Shown here piece by piece: positions 7,913 to 16,558 of a stretch of 44,462 nt of DNA (position 1 is the first letter of the stretch; every line of letters starts with the position of its first letter). The notes under the pieces are model-generated. The model did no database searches and was not told the origin of the DNA. It saw only the letters and a list, made by a program, of their open reading frames with translations. Source of the stretch: Flavimaricola sp. (lineage in GTDB: Bacteria > Pseudomonadota > Alphaproteobacteria > Rhodobacterales > Rhodobacteraceae); assembly GCA_020629175.1 (NCBI GenBank), contig JAHDDU010000002.1, positions 118,940-163,401 of the forward strand, written 5' to 3'. A program made the translations under genes and the position numbers.

Positions 7913-8899
7913 TCAGGTCGCAGGTGCGGGGCCAAAGCTCTCTTCAAAGAACCGCAACCAGTTGTTGCCCATGATCCCGTCAACGTCACCCGCTGCAAGG
8001 CCCGCAGCCAGCAACCCGTCACGGATGTTGCCAAAGTGGCGGTTGTCTTCAAACCAGCTGGGCATCGGAGGAAAGCCTGCATTGCTGGCTGACCCTTCCC
8101 CATAGTCGATCACCTTGGACCACCGACCGACACGCATCCATTCAACAATGCTGTCCGGCTGGTCCTGACAGAGATCCGTTCCAATCCCGAGGTTTTGCGC
8201 GCCATAGCGTGAGGCCGCCTCTGCGATCATGCCGCAAAAGCTATCAAGCGTGCAGGCCGAGCCATCCTTGAGGTGGTGTGGATAGACCGAAAATCCCAGA
8301 AAGCCGCCCGCATCTGTCAACGCACTCAACACCTCGTCCGATTTGTTGCGTTTGGCAGGATGCCACCACGCGGGATTGGCGTGGCTTATGGTGATCGGGC
8401 GGGTTGAAGCTTCGATCGCTTCCAGTGTTGAGCGGTCCGCCGAATGGCTCATGTCCACGACAAGTCCCACGCGGTTCATCTCGGCCACCGCCTGCTTGCC
8501 AAAACGGGTCAGGCCGGGGTCCTCATCCTCGTAGCATCCTGTCGCGAGGAGGGATTGGTTATTGTATGACAATTGCATAATGCGGATGCCAAGCTGATGA
8601 AGGATTTCTATCAGCCCGATATCATCTGCAATGGGATGCGCTGTTTGCAACCCGAACAGGATCGCCGTCCGACCACTGTCCTTTGCGGCGCGCACATCCG
8701 CAGCACTTGTCGCCCGCACAATCAGATCGCTGAATTGTTCAAACCACCTGTTCCACTGACACAGGTTGCCGATCAGTTCTGGCATCGTCTCGTGATAGGC
8801 CACGGTTACATGCACCGCATCCACGCCGCCTTCGCGCATCTGGCGAAACACTTTTTCCGAGAAGTTGGCGTATTGCAGCCCATCGATCAGGTACGTCAT
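7913..8899 (-). CDS. Peptidase M19 (membrane/renal dipeptidase)-like protein lacking several zinc ligands
   Basis: A 328-aa TIM-barrel amidohydrolase-fold protein related to renal dipeptidase. Family hallmarks are VVDMSHSA (H152), ITISHANPAWWHPAKRN (H173), the late GIGTDL and the C-terminal GNNWLRFF. The metal site looks altered. The N-terminal HxD that normally follows VIDG reads IDGLQY (residues 5-10), and the bridging glutamate of the EGGH segment is Q85 in GLQTAHPI. Only the two histidines of the second site remain. From memory, close relatives with this N-terminus sit beside dimethylglycine/choline catabolic genes in pseudomonads, so a non-dipeptidase role is plausible. It is the first gene of the operon with the 541-aa and DUF3726 genes. 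Confidence 0.85.
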   Translation of the reverse strand: MTYLIDGLQYANFSEKVFRQMREGGVDAVHVTVAYHETMPELIGNLCQWNRWFEQFSDLIVRATSAADVRAAKDSGRTAILFGLQTAHPIADDIGLIEILHQLGIRIMQLSYNNQSLLATGCYEDEDPGLTRFGKQAVAEMNRVGLVVDMSHSADRSTLEAIEASTRPITISHANPAWWHPAKRNKSDEVLSALTDAGGFLGFSVYPHHLKDGSACTLDSFCGMIAEAASRYGAQNLGIGTDLCQDQPDSIVEWMRVGRWSKVIDYGEGSASNAGFPPMPSWFEDNRHFGNIRDGLLAAGLAAGDVDGIMGNNWLRFFEESFGPAPAT

Positions 8900-9072
8900 G
8901 GCCGGACGCTAGTCGGGATGGCACGGGCTGCCCAGTCCAAAAACGACGCCTTTCGACGAAACAGGATCACAATTGGCCACCAGCATCGTGCAACTCCAAA
9001 ACAGGTCAGATATAGGGATGGAACCTGTGGGGGATACAGGGTGTTGTTATCGTGTGAAACGAGGGACCTAAG

Positions 9073-10887
9073 GTGACACTCAGACGTCGATTGTATTTGG
9101 CCGGCCTTGCTGCCGTCTTGGCCGGGCCAGTTCTTGCCCAAACAGTAGACATCCGGATCAGCGGCGCTGATGCCGATGACTTGCGGCCACGTTTGGAGAA
9201 TGCGTCCCTCACGGCATCATTGCCAGCTCAGGAGGACGTGGCAGCACAGGATTACGTTGCCGCAGCCCGTGCAGACTATCAACGCATTCTGACCGGGCTG
9301 TACGGTGCCGGGTATTATGGCGGCACCATTTCAATCCAGATCGACGGACGCGAAGCCTCGGGTATCCAGCCGCTCGATGCACCGCGTAACATTAATTCGA
9401 TTATTATCTCTGTGACCCCGGGACCGCAGTTTACCTTTGGCACAGCACAAGTCGGCCCTCTGCCAGATGGCGCACTGCCCCCCGATAGATTCGCCAGTGG
9501 CGAAGTTGCATCCGCCGCCGTCATTCAGGACGCAGCCCGGTCGGCGGTGACCAGCTGGCGAGAGGCGGGTTACGCTCTTGCCGCACCCTCAGGGCAGCAA
9601 ATCACCGCCAATCACCCCGCCTCCGAACTGGACGCCACCGTCACCATTGCGCCGGGCGCGCAACTTAGGTTTGGGCAAACAACGATCACCGGCAACGAGG
9701 CCGTGCGGACCGAACGCGTTGCTGAAATCGCGGGCGTGCCCGAGGGGCGGGTGTTCAGCCCCTATGAGCTGACCCGCGTGCAAACCCGGTTGCGGCGCAC
9801 GGGCACCTTCCGCTCTGTCGCGATCATCGAACCAGACGTGGCTGGACCAAACGCTACGCTTCCACTGGAAATTCAGGTGGTAGAAGAGGCGCCGCGCCGC
9901 ATTGGCTTTGGTGCGGAGTATTCCACTCTGGACGGCGCTACACTCTCGGCGTTTTGGCTGCACCGCAATCTGCTCGGCGGTGCCGAGCGGTTCCGGGTGG
10001 AGGGCGAGGCGTCGGGCATCGCGGGTGGCACGGGCGGCATCGACTACCGCGTTGGCCTCTCCTTTGGCCGCCCGGCCACGATCCACCCTGAGGTTGATCT
10101 GCTTGCGACGGCAACACTGCAACGCCTGGATGAGCCCGACTACCTGCTTGATCAATTCAGTGTAGACGTGGGGCTGACGCAATACCGGACCGAGCGGCTG
10201 ACCTATGGGGCCGGGATCGGCTTTGTGACCGCGCGCGAAGAAACACCGCAACGTACTCGGGAATACACGCTCGTGACGATCCCCATCACCGGGGAATACG
10301 ATTACCGCGACGATCCACTGAACCCAAACTCCGGGTTCTATGTCAACCTCGACATCCGGCCCTTCTTTGGGCTCGAGGGTGCGGAAAACGGGGCCCGGCT
10401 GTTTGCCGACAGCCGGTTTTACCGCAGTTTTGGCACCGATGACCGGGTGACGCTGGCCGCACGGTTCCAACTCGGGTCAATCCTCAGCGCATCGGCCAGC
10501 AGCGCGCCTGCGGACTATCTGTTCTACGCCGGTGGCGGCGGGACGGTGCGCGGGCAAAGCTATCAGGCGCTGGGCATTGAGTTGGAACAGGACTTTGGCA
10601 ACGGCCCCGTTACTGTACGGACGGGGGGAACATCCTTTGCCGGTGCTCAGCTAGAGGCGCGTGTTGACGTTACTCAGAGCATCGGTGTGGTTGGTTTTTA
10701 TGATATCGGCGTTGTGAGTGATCAGGAGTTCCCGACTGGTGATGATGAGTTTGTCTCTGGCGCGGGCTTTGGGCTGCGCTACAACACAGGGATCGGCCCC
10801 ATCCGCTTTGACGTGGCAACACCCGCCAATGGCGACGACGTGGGCGAGCGGGTCGAGTTTTACATCGGAATAGGACAATCGTTTTGA
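9073..10887 (+). CDS. tamA: TamA-type Omp85 outer-membrane protein
   Basis: Outer-membrane subunit of the translocation and assembly module. The 604-aa protein has a signal peptide (residues 1-22, cleaved after VLA). POTRA-like repeats follow, for example RFGQTTITGNEAVRTERV and PYELTRVQTRLRRTGTFRSV. A C-terminal 16-strand barrel begins near PRRIGFGAEYST. The barrel carries GGGGTVRGQSYQ, the conserved (V/I)RG loop-6 motif, and ends in phenylalanine (GIGQSF), the usual outer-membrane signal. Translation starts at GTG 9073 with GAGGG seven bases upstream. The stop overlaps the TTG start of tamB, so the two are coupled. BamA is less likely because there are too few POTRA domains and tamB follows. 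Confidence 0.93.
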   Translation: MTLRRRLYLAGLAAVLAGPVLAQTVDIRISGADADDLRPRLENASLTASLPAQEDVAAQDYVAAARADYQRILTGLYGAGYYGGTISIQIDGREASGIQPLDAPRNINSIIISVTPGPQFTFGTAQVGPLPDGALPPDRFASGEVASAAVIQDAARSAVTSWREAGYALAAPSGQQITANHPASELDATVTIAPGAQLRFGQTTITGNEAVRTERVAEIAGVPEGRVFSPYELTRVQTRLRRTGTFRSVAIIEPDVAGPNATLPLEIQVVEEAPRRIGFGAEYSTLDGATLSAFWLHRNLLGGAERFRVEGEASGIAGGTGGIDYRVGLSFGRPATIHPEVDLLATATLQRLDEPDYLLDQFSVDVGLTQYRTERLTYGAGIGFVTAREETPQRTREYTLVTIPITGEYDYRDDPLNPNSGFYVNLDIRPFFGLEGAENGARLFADSRFYRSFGTDDRVTLAARFQLGSILSASASSAPADYLFYAGGGGTVRGQSYQALGIELEQDFGNGPVTVRTGGTSFAGAQLEARVDVTQSIGVVGFYDIGVVSDQEFPTGDDEFVSGAGFGLRYNTGIGPIRFDVATPANGDDVGERVEFYIGIGQSF

Positions 10888-13800
10888 GGCGTGCTTTCAA
10901 ACCGGCTATCGTTTCGGCCGTTATTCTGTTGCCGCAATCAGCGCTCGCTCAGGATACCCAAGAAGAGCGTGATGTTGGATTTATCCAAGGGCTAATTGAG
11001 GACAATCTGTCCGGGGCCGGACGCACCGTGATCATCGAAGGGTTCGAAGGGGCGCTCAGCTCGCGGGCCACGATTGACGAGATGACGATCGCCGATGACG
11101 AGGGCATCTGGTTCCGCGCCGAAGGGCTCGTCCTTGATTGGGACCGGTCCGCTCTTCTCGGTGGGCGGATCGACATCTCTGAAATGTCTGCGGACCTGCT
11201 GCACATGGTGCGCCCGCCCAACACCGAGGAAGAGCCTGTCACAGCAGAGGCGACGCCTTTTGAGTTTGCCCTGCCTGATCTGCCGGTGGGCGTAAGCGTT
11301 GACCAGATCGAGGCCGAGCAAATCATCCTTGGCGCCCCCCTGCTGGGCGAGGAATTGGTCTTCTCGCTGAACGGTACTGTGGCACTCTCTGGCGGAGAAG
11401 GCTCCGCCAACATTGTCGCTCAACGGCTTGAAGGGCCAGCGGGCCTGTTTGAAATCAACGGCAGCTATTCGAACGACAGCCGCATCCTCGGCCTCAACGT
11501 CCGCTTGGCCGAAGACGAAGGCGGACTGACCTCTCGCATTCTGGGCCTGCCCGACGATCCCTCTGTCGCGCTGACACTGGAAGGCACCGGGCCGATCGAC
11601 GACTACACCGCCAATCTGTCAATCGCGACCGCCGAAGTCGAACGGATCGCCGGCACCTTTGGCTTTGTCATTCAGGACGGCGCGCAAGACCTGCGGCTTG
11701 ATGTCCGTGGCGATGTGAACGCCCTGATTGAGACGGATTACGCCGAGTTCTTTGGCCCGGATGTGCGGCTGGCGTTTCAAGGTGGCCGGAATGCCGAAGG
11801 CGCGCTGTCGCTCACCGCTCTTGAGCTTAACGCCCGCGCGCTCGACCTGACAGGATCCGGACGGATTGGTGCGGATGGCTGGCCGGAGACGTTGAATCTT
11901 TCCGGTCAAGTTGCCTCCCGCGACGGCTCCGACGTGCAGCTCCCCGTCGGGGGCGGCGATACGTTCGTGCAGCGCGCAGACATTGAGTTTACCTTTGACG
12001 CGGCCAGTGGCGATCAGTGGACAACCCGCTTTGATGCCCGCGACTTTGCCCAGCCGGGCCTGTCCTTGTCCAACCTCGTGCTGTCCGGCGGGGGCACAAT
12101 CTCCCAAGGCTCGGACACTGTGGAAAGCGCTGTGACGGGCGATCTGCGGTATGAGGCGCGCGGTCTGGTGCTGGCGGATGCCGCTTTGGCGGAGGCTCTA
12201 GGCGCCGACATATCCGGGCAGTTGACCTTTGCGCAGCAAGGCGACGCGCCGTTCGACATCAGCGCCCTCACGCTCACCGGACCGGGGATCGAGATCAGTG
12301 CTGAGGCACAGATTGACACCTCGGACGGTGTTATCGTTGACACAAACCTTGACCTTGATGCCCGCAACCTCGCGCGGTTCGGCGCGTTAACCGGGCTGGA
12401 CCTTAACGGAGCGGCCGAAGCCTCCGTTGCGGGGCGTATCTTGCCGCTTGATGGTATCTTTGACGTGGTGATTGACGGTGAAACGACAGACCTTGCCATC
12501 GGAATTGACGCGCTTGATCCGCTGATCGGCGGCACCGGCGATCTGATTCTGGCCGCAGCCCGCGATACTGAGGGCACGCGGCTAGAGCGGCTGTCGCTCA
12601 CCACGCCTGAGGTCGAATTGACCGCCCGTGCAGACATCCAAAGCGCTAGGACCGATGCGACGTTTGATCTGACAATCCGTGACATCGCCCTCTCGGTGCC
12701 GGAGCTGTCGGGCACGGCGCGTCTCTCTGGTACAGCAGCACTGGCCGGGGATGCGTCGGGCACGGTTGTGACCGAGCTGCGCATGCCAGGAACGACAGCC
12801 GATATCACCGCGTTGCTCGCGAGCCCGGCTGTTGGTGGAGCGGTCACGCTGGATGTGGCGGCAGAGGTCGCGGACCTTGCCCCCTACTCCGACATCGCAG
12901 GCCTCGATCTGGGCGGCAGCACCACCCTCGCCATCAACGGCACCGCAGCGCGAGACGGCTCAGCGGCGGACCTTGACCTCGTACTCGGGACAAATGACCT
13001 CGCTATCGGCATTCCGCAGGCGGATCGGCTCTTACGCGGAACGGGATCGCTGACAAGCACTCTGATCCGCGATGGAGAGGAGATGCGGCTGGATGATCTG
13101 ACCCTGCGCACGCCTGCTTTGTCGCTTTTGTCAGATGTTGCGTTGACCAACGGAGATGTTGCAGCCGACCTGAACTTGACACTTCGAAATGTCGCCGATG
13201 TGGTTGACGGCCTGTCAGGCGCCGCAACGCTCGCGGGCACTGTTGAGCGCAGCGCCGACGGCGTCATCAATGCCGATTTGGACGCCACCGGTCCGGGCGA
13301 GGCGGTGCTGGACCTTCTCGCCACGCTGTCGGGCGACACAGAAGGACAGCCTTTGACCGCCCAATTGAATGCGACGGTCGCCGACCTTGGCGCATATTCA
13401 GCATTGGCAGGTCAGACCCTGGGCGGCAGCGTTGATGCGGACATCACCGTGGATGTCGCCTCTGTCGCTGAGCTGATGTCGAACCCGATCGCGGCGAATT
13501 TCAGCCTGACGGCGCGTGACTTGCGTCTGGCCGAACGGTCACTGCCTGGCCGGTTGACACTCAACGGCACGGCAGAGCGCACAGGCGATGGAACGCTAAG
13601 TGCTGACGCCCGCATCAATGGACCGGGCGAGGCGACCATCCGTTTGACCAACGGCAGCCTGAGTGCCGACGGCAACGCAGCGGGCGAGTTTGCGGCAGCC
13701 ATCGCCGATCTGCGCCCGTATTCGAGTGTTGCAGGGCAAAGCTTGGCCGGTTCGCTTGGCATAAACGCCGGTGGAACGCTGCGCACCGATCTAAGCGTCT

Positions 13801-15782
13801 TTGATGCAGAATTTGACGTTGAGGGCCAGAACCTGAGCGTCGGCGGAACAGCTCTGAGCGGCGGGATTGATTTGACCGGTTCGGCCCTCCGCCAACAAGA
13901 TGGTTTCACCGATCTGGCCGTTTCCGGCACCGCCCCGGGCAATGCTGATCTCACTCTCACGGCGCGCGGTACCGATGGTCTGCAAGCCGACCTCGATCTG
14001 CGGGTCGAAACGCTGGCCGCCTATGCCGGTCTGGCGGGTCGCCCGCTTTCTGGCGCGGTTGATGTGCAAGTGGAAGGCACAGTATCGCCGGGAGACTTTG
14101 CGTTCGACCTCGGCGTGTCTGGCCAGACCAGCAACCTGAATGTCGGCGTCGATGCCGTAACGGATCTGTTGCGCGGCACCGGGACGATTAACGGCCAAAT
14201 CCGCCGTGACGCAAGCGGCGCTTTGTTTGCCCGCAACTTGGATGTCGCCTACCCCAACATACAGGCCCAGGCGGACCTGACCCAGCGCGACGGCGGCACG
14301 GACGGCACCTTCTCGGCCCGCCTTGCGGACGTCGGGCTCTTTACAGATGAGTTGAGCGGCCCTGCCTCGGCGCAAGGTAACGCATCGATCCTGCCCAGCG
14401 GGGGCACCCGCCTTGATATCGCGGCGACAGGACCGGGTGGCACCCGGGCGGACGTTGCGGGCTCTATCGCAGCTAACGGCAACCTCGCACTCACGATCAA
14501 CGGCGCGGCACCTCTTGGTTTGGCCAACGGCTTTATCGAGCCACGCCGCCTAAGCGGCGATGCGACGTTTGATCTGGCAGTCAACGGGCCCCCCGCCCTG
14601 TCGTCCGTAAACGGCACGATCCGGCTTGCGAATGGTCGCCTGGCCGCACCGAATTTCAATCAGGCACTGGAAGACATCAATGGCAGCGTCCGGCTCACCG
14701 GTCAGAACGCGCAGCTCGACATTGGGGCCAACCTTGAGGCCGGCGGTCGGATCACGATCAGCGGCCCTGTTGAGCTTGGCGGCAGCCTCAATGCTGGTCT
14801 GCGGGTGGCGGCACAGGGCTTGGTGCTGCGCGACCCGAGCCTCTATGAAACCACTGCTGATGCACTGATCACCGTGAATGGCCCGCTCTCGGGTGGAGCC
14901 TTGATTTCCGGCAACGTCGAAATTGGCCCGACGGAGGTTCAGGTGCCGTCGTCCACCGCGAGTGCGCTGGGGCCGTTGCCACAAGTCACCCATATCGGAG
15001 CCCCCTCTGACGTGCGCCGCACTCTTGACCGCGCGGGCCTGTCGATTTCCGGCGTTGAAGTCTCCTCAAGTGGCGGAAGCAGCACGCCTCTTGGCCTCGA
15101 CATTCTGGTGAACGCGCCGTCACGCATCTTTATCCGGGGTCGCGGGCTTGATGCTGAACTTGGTGGGCAATTGCGTATCACCGGCGACACCAATCAGATC
15201 ATCCCCATCGGTCAGTTTGAGCTTATTCGCGGCCGCATCGATATCCTTCAGCAGCGGTTTCAGCTGGATGAAGGTGGCGCCTTCCTACAAGGCAGTTTTG
15301 ATCCATTTGTCCGTTTGGTCGCCTCAACAGAAGCACGCGATGGGACAGAGGTGCGCATTATCGTGGACGGCCCTGCAACCGCACCCGAGGTACGGTTTGA
15401 GAGCAGCCCTGACCTGCCGCAAGACGAGGTGCTCGCTCGGCTGATCTTTGGCCGCGATCTGTCGTCCATCTCCCCCGTGCAGGCGGTGCAGCTTGCCGCA
15501 GCCGTCAGCACGCTCGCGGGTAACAGCAGCGGCGGGCTTTTGGACAGTTTCCGGCAAAATACCGGGCTTGATGATTTTGACATCACGACGGACGAGGACG
15601 GCAACGCCGCAGTCCGTGCCGGGGCCTACATCAGCGAAAACGTCTATACCGATGTGACCGTGGGCACCGAGAATACGGAGATCAATCTCAACCTCGACCT
15701 GACCGATGATATCACTGTCACAGGCTCTACCGGGACAAACGGTGACACCAGCATTGGCATCTTCTTTGAGCGTGATTACTAG
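10884..15782 (+). CDS. tamB: TamB, large periplasm-spanning translocation/assembly protein
   Basis: Partner of TamA; AsmA-like proteins of this kind form a long grooved beta structure bridging the inner and outer membranes and are linked to outer-membrane assembly and phospholipid movement. The 1632-aa protein begins MRRAFKPAIVSAVILLPQ, a hydrophobic segment ending in SALAQD that could be cleaved or act as an anchor. A long beta-rich body contains at least five related modules with a YSxLAGxxLxGS core (near residues 495, 666, 835, 945 and 1045). The C-terminal DUF490/TamB domain includes QIIPIGQFELIRGRIDIL and ends GIFFERDY. The start codon is TTG, overlapping the tamA stop as TTGA. A hairpin terminator follows directly. 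Confidence 0.93.
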   Translation: MRRAFKPAIVSAVILLPQSALAQDTQEERDVGFIQGLIEDNLSGAGRTVIIEGFEGALSSRATIDEMTIADDEGIWFRAEGLVLDWDRSALLGGRIDISEMSADLLHMVRPPNTEEEPVTAEATPFEFALPDLPVGVSVDQIEAEQIILGAPLLGEELVFSLNGTVALSGGEGSANIVAQRLEGPAGLFEINGSYSNDSRILGLNVRLAEDEGGLTSRILGLPDDPSVALTLEGTGPIDDYTANLSIATAEVERIAGTFGFVIQDGAQDLRLDVRGDVNALIETDYAEFFGPDVRLAFQGGRNAEGALSLTALELNARALDLTGSGRIGADGWPETLNLSGQVASRDGSDVQLPVGGGDTFVQRADIEFTFDAASGDQWTTRFDARDFAQPGLSLSNLVLSGGGTISQGSDTVESAVTGDLRYEARGLVLADAALAEALGADISGQLTFAQQGDAPFDISALTLTGPGIEISAEAQIDTSDGVIVDTNLDLDARNLARFGALTGLDLNGAAEASVAGRILPLDGIFDVVIDGETTDLAIGIDALDPLIGGTGDLILAAARDTEGTRLERLSLTTPEVELTARADIQSARTDATFDLTIRDIALSVPELSGTARLSGTAALAGDASGTVVTELRMPGTTADITALLASPAVGGAVTLDVAAEVADLAPYSDIAGLDLGGSTTLAINGTAARDGSAADLDLVLGTNDLAIGIPQADRLLRGTGSLTSTLIRDGEEMRLDDLTLRTPALSLLSDVALTNGDVAADLNLTLRNVADVVDGLSGAATLAGTVERSADGVINADLDATGPGEAVLDLLATLSGDTEGQPLTAQLNATVADLGAYSALAGQTLGGSVDADITVDVASVAELMSNPIAANFSLTARDLRLAERSLPGRLTLNGTAERTGDGTLSADARINGPGEATIRLTNGSLSADGNAAGEFAAAIADLRPYSSVAGQSLAGSLGINAGGTLRTDLSVFDAEFDVEGQNLSVGGTALSGGIDLTGSALRQQDGFTDLAVSGTAPGNADLTLTARGTDGLQADLDLRVETLAAYAGLAGRPLSGAVDVQVEGTVSPGDFAFDLGVSGQTSNLNVGVDAVTDLLRGTGTINGQIRRDASGALFARNLDVAYPNIQAQADLTQRDGGTDGTFSARLADVGLFTDELSGPASAQGNASILPSGGTRLDIAATGPGGTRADVAGSIAANGNLALTINGAAPLGLANGFIEPRRLSGDATFDLAVNGPPALSSVNGTIRLANGRLAAPNFNQALEDINGSVRLTGQNAQLDIGANLEAGGRITISGPVELGGSLNAGLRVAAQGLVLRDPSLYETTADALITVNGPLSGGALISGNVEIGPTEVQVPSSTASALGPLPQVTHIGAPSDVRRTLDRAGLSISGVEVSSSGGSSTPLGLDILVNAPSRIFIRGRGLDAELGGQLRITGDTNQIIPIGQFELIRGRIDILQQRFQLDEGGAFLQGSFDPFVRLVASTEARDGTEVRIIVDGPATAPEVRFESSPDLPQDEVLARLIFGRDLSSISPVQAVQLAAAVSTLAGNSSGGLLDSFRQNTGLDDFDITTDEDGNAAVRAGAYISENVYTDVTVGTENTEINLNLDLTDDITVTGSTGTNGDTSIGIFFERDY

Positions 15783-15783
15783 C

Positions 15784-15811
15784 AAAAAGGGCCCCACGAT
15801 GGGGGCCCTTT
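15784..15811. terminator. Rho-independent terminator after tamB
   Basis: AAAGGGCCCC (15786-15795) pairs perfectly with GGGGCCCTTT (15802-15811) around a 6-base loop. The stem lies two bases beyond the tamB stop. A-rich bases precede it and a short T run ends it, so it may act on both strands and also end transcription of the convergent small secreted-protein gene. Confidence 0.85.
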
Positions 15812-15834
15812 GAGGTCTAGAGTGGTGGTCTTGA

Positions 15835-16176
15835 TTAGTCGACGATGATGTAGTCGCGGCTGGCAACGGTTTCGCCGTCAACCTTGAGCAATGCGATCAC
15901 GTCAACATTTGCCGGGCGGCTCAGGTTCACATGCACGTCGCGGTTTGCACCAGCGTGAACTTCTTCGGTGCCAAGCAATGTGCCGATCTGGTCCTTGTGG
16001 TAAGTGTAGATCTCGATCACGCCGTCACCTTCGGAGGAAACAAGGCCCAGCTCCAAGGTTGTGGAATTGTCGAGCTGACGCTCCAGCTCGAAGTAGCTGT
16101 TGTCAGCGGCGGCCACAGTGGCGGCAGCCATGCCAGCGATTGCAGTGATGCTCAGTGCGATGTCTTTCAGTTTCAT
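15835..16176 (-). CDS. Small secreted/periplasmic protein of unknown function
   Basis: A 113-aa protein with a clear Sec signal peptide (residues 1-24, MKLKDIALSITAIAGM... ending ATVAAA-D). The mature part of about 90 residues is acidic, has no cysteine and is predicted by eye to be mostly beta. ATG 16176 is preceded by AAGGA seven bases upstream, a good ribosome-binding site. It is a single gene, convergent with tamB, with its own 382-bp upstream region containing repeated CGTGAG/CTCACG elements. I do not recognise a family. Confidence 0.85.
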   Translation of the reverse strand: MKLKDIALSITAIAGMAAATVAAADNSYFELERQLDNSTTLELGLVSSEGDGVIEIYTYHKDQIGTLLGTEEVHAGANRDVHVNLSRPANVDVIALLKVDGETVASRDYIIVD

Positions 16177-16558
16177 AGTCTCTTCCTTTTAAGGTTTGTG
16201 TTGGTGTGCGGCGCTTCGGGCCGCCTTGGATGAGACAGAGATACGCCCCCTAAGCCGGAAAAAAAGCATTTGAAATATCACGAAAATGTCGGCTCACGTG
16301 ATGTTTCACGGGGCTTGAAATTGAAGCTCGCGCACCGCCCGTGGCCTTATGTGCACCGCCGCACCGTGACCCATGTGGCCGGGCACAGAACTCTGACATA
16401 TTGCGTGAGAACGGCCGCAACATTTTTCTTGCGTGAGAAGTGTGTCGTCGCACTTGCGTGAGGTTTGCGACAAAAATCAGGGGGATATGCGGTTACCGGG
16501 GTGAAATCTGCGCGTCTTCGCTAGAGCCACCAGAACTGCACTGCGCTATGCAGACGGC
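16177..16558. other. Long intergenic region between two divergent genes, with repeats
   Basis: This stretch separates the small secreted-protein gene (minus) from the EEP-family gene (plus). It holds three TTGCGTGAG direct repeats (16401-16463), three TCACG pentamers (16278, 16294 and 16306) and a CACGTG palindrome (16295-16300). Short open frames in it have no ribosome-binding site and no protein-like composition. I see no tRNA-like fold. Confidence 0.6.
16401..16463 (+). repeat. Three direct repeats of TTGCGTGAGAA
   Basis: TTGCGTGAGAA occurs at 16401-16411 and 16429-16439, and TTGCGTGAGG at 16454-16463, with repeat-to-repeat spacing of 28 and 25 bases. The spacing is not an exact multiple of the helical turn, but the set is in a promoter-bearing region and could be binding sites for a regulator of either flanking gene. 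Confidence 0.55.

Noticed and set aside
15835-16176. Frames of 85-100 codons on the plus strand over the small secreted-protein gene
   Set aside because: The minus strand has a proper signal peptide and ribosome-binding site; the plus-strand frames do not.
16270-16461. 63-codon frame in the repeat-rich intergenic region
   Set aside because: It has no ribosome-binding site, and its translation is dictated by the direct repeats.
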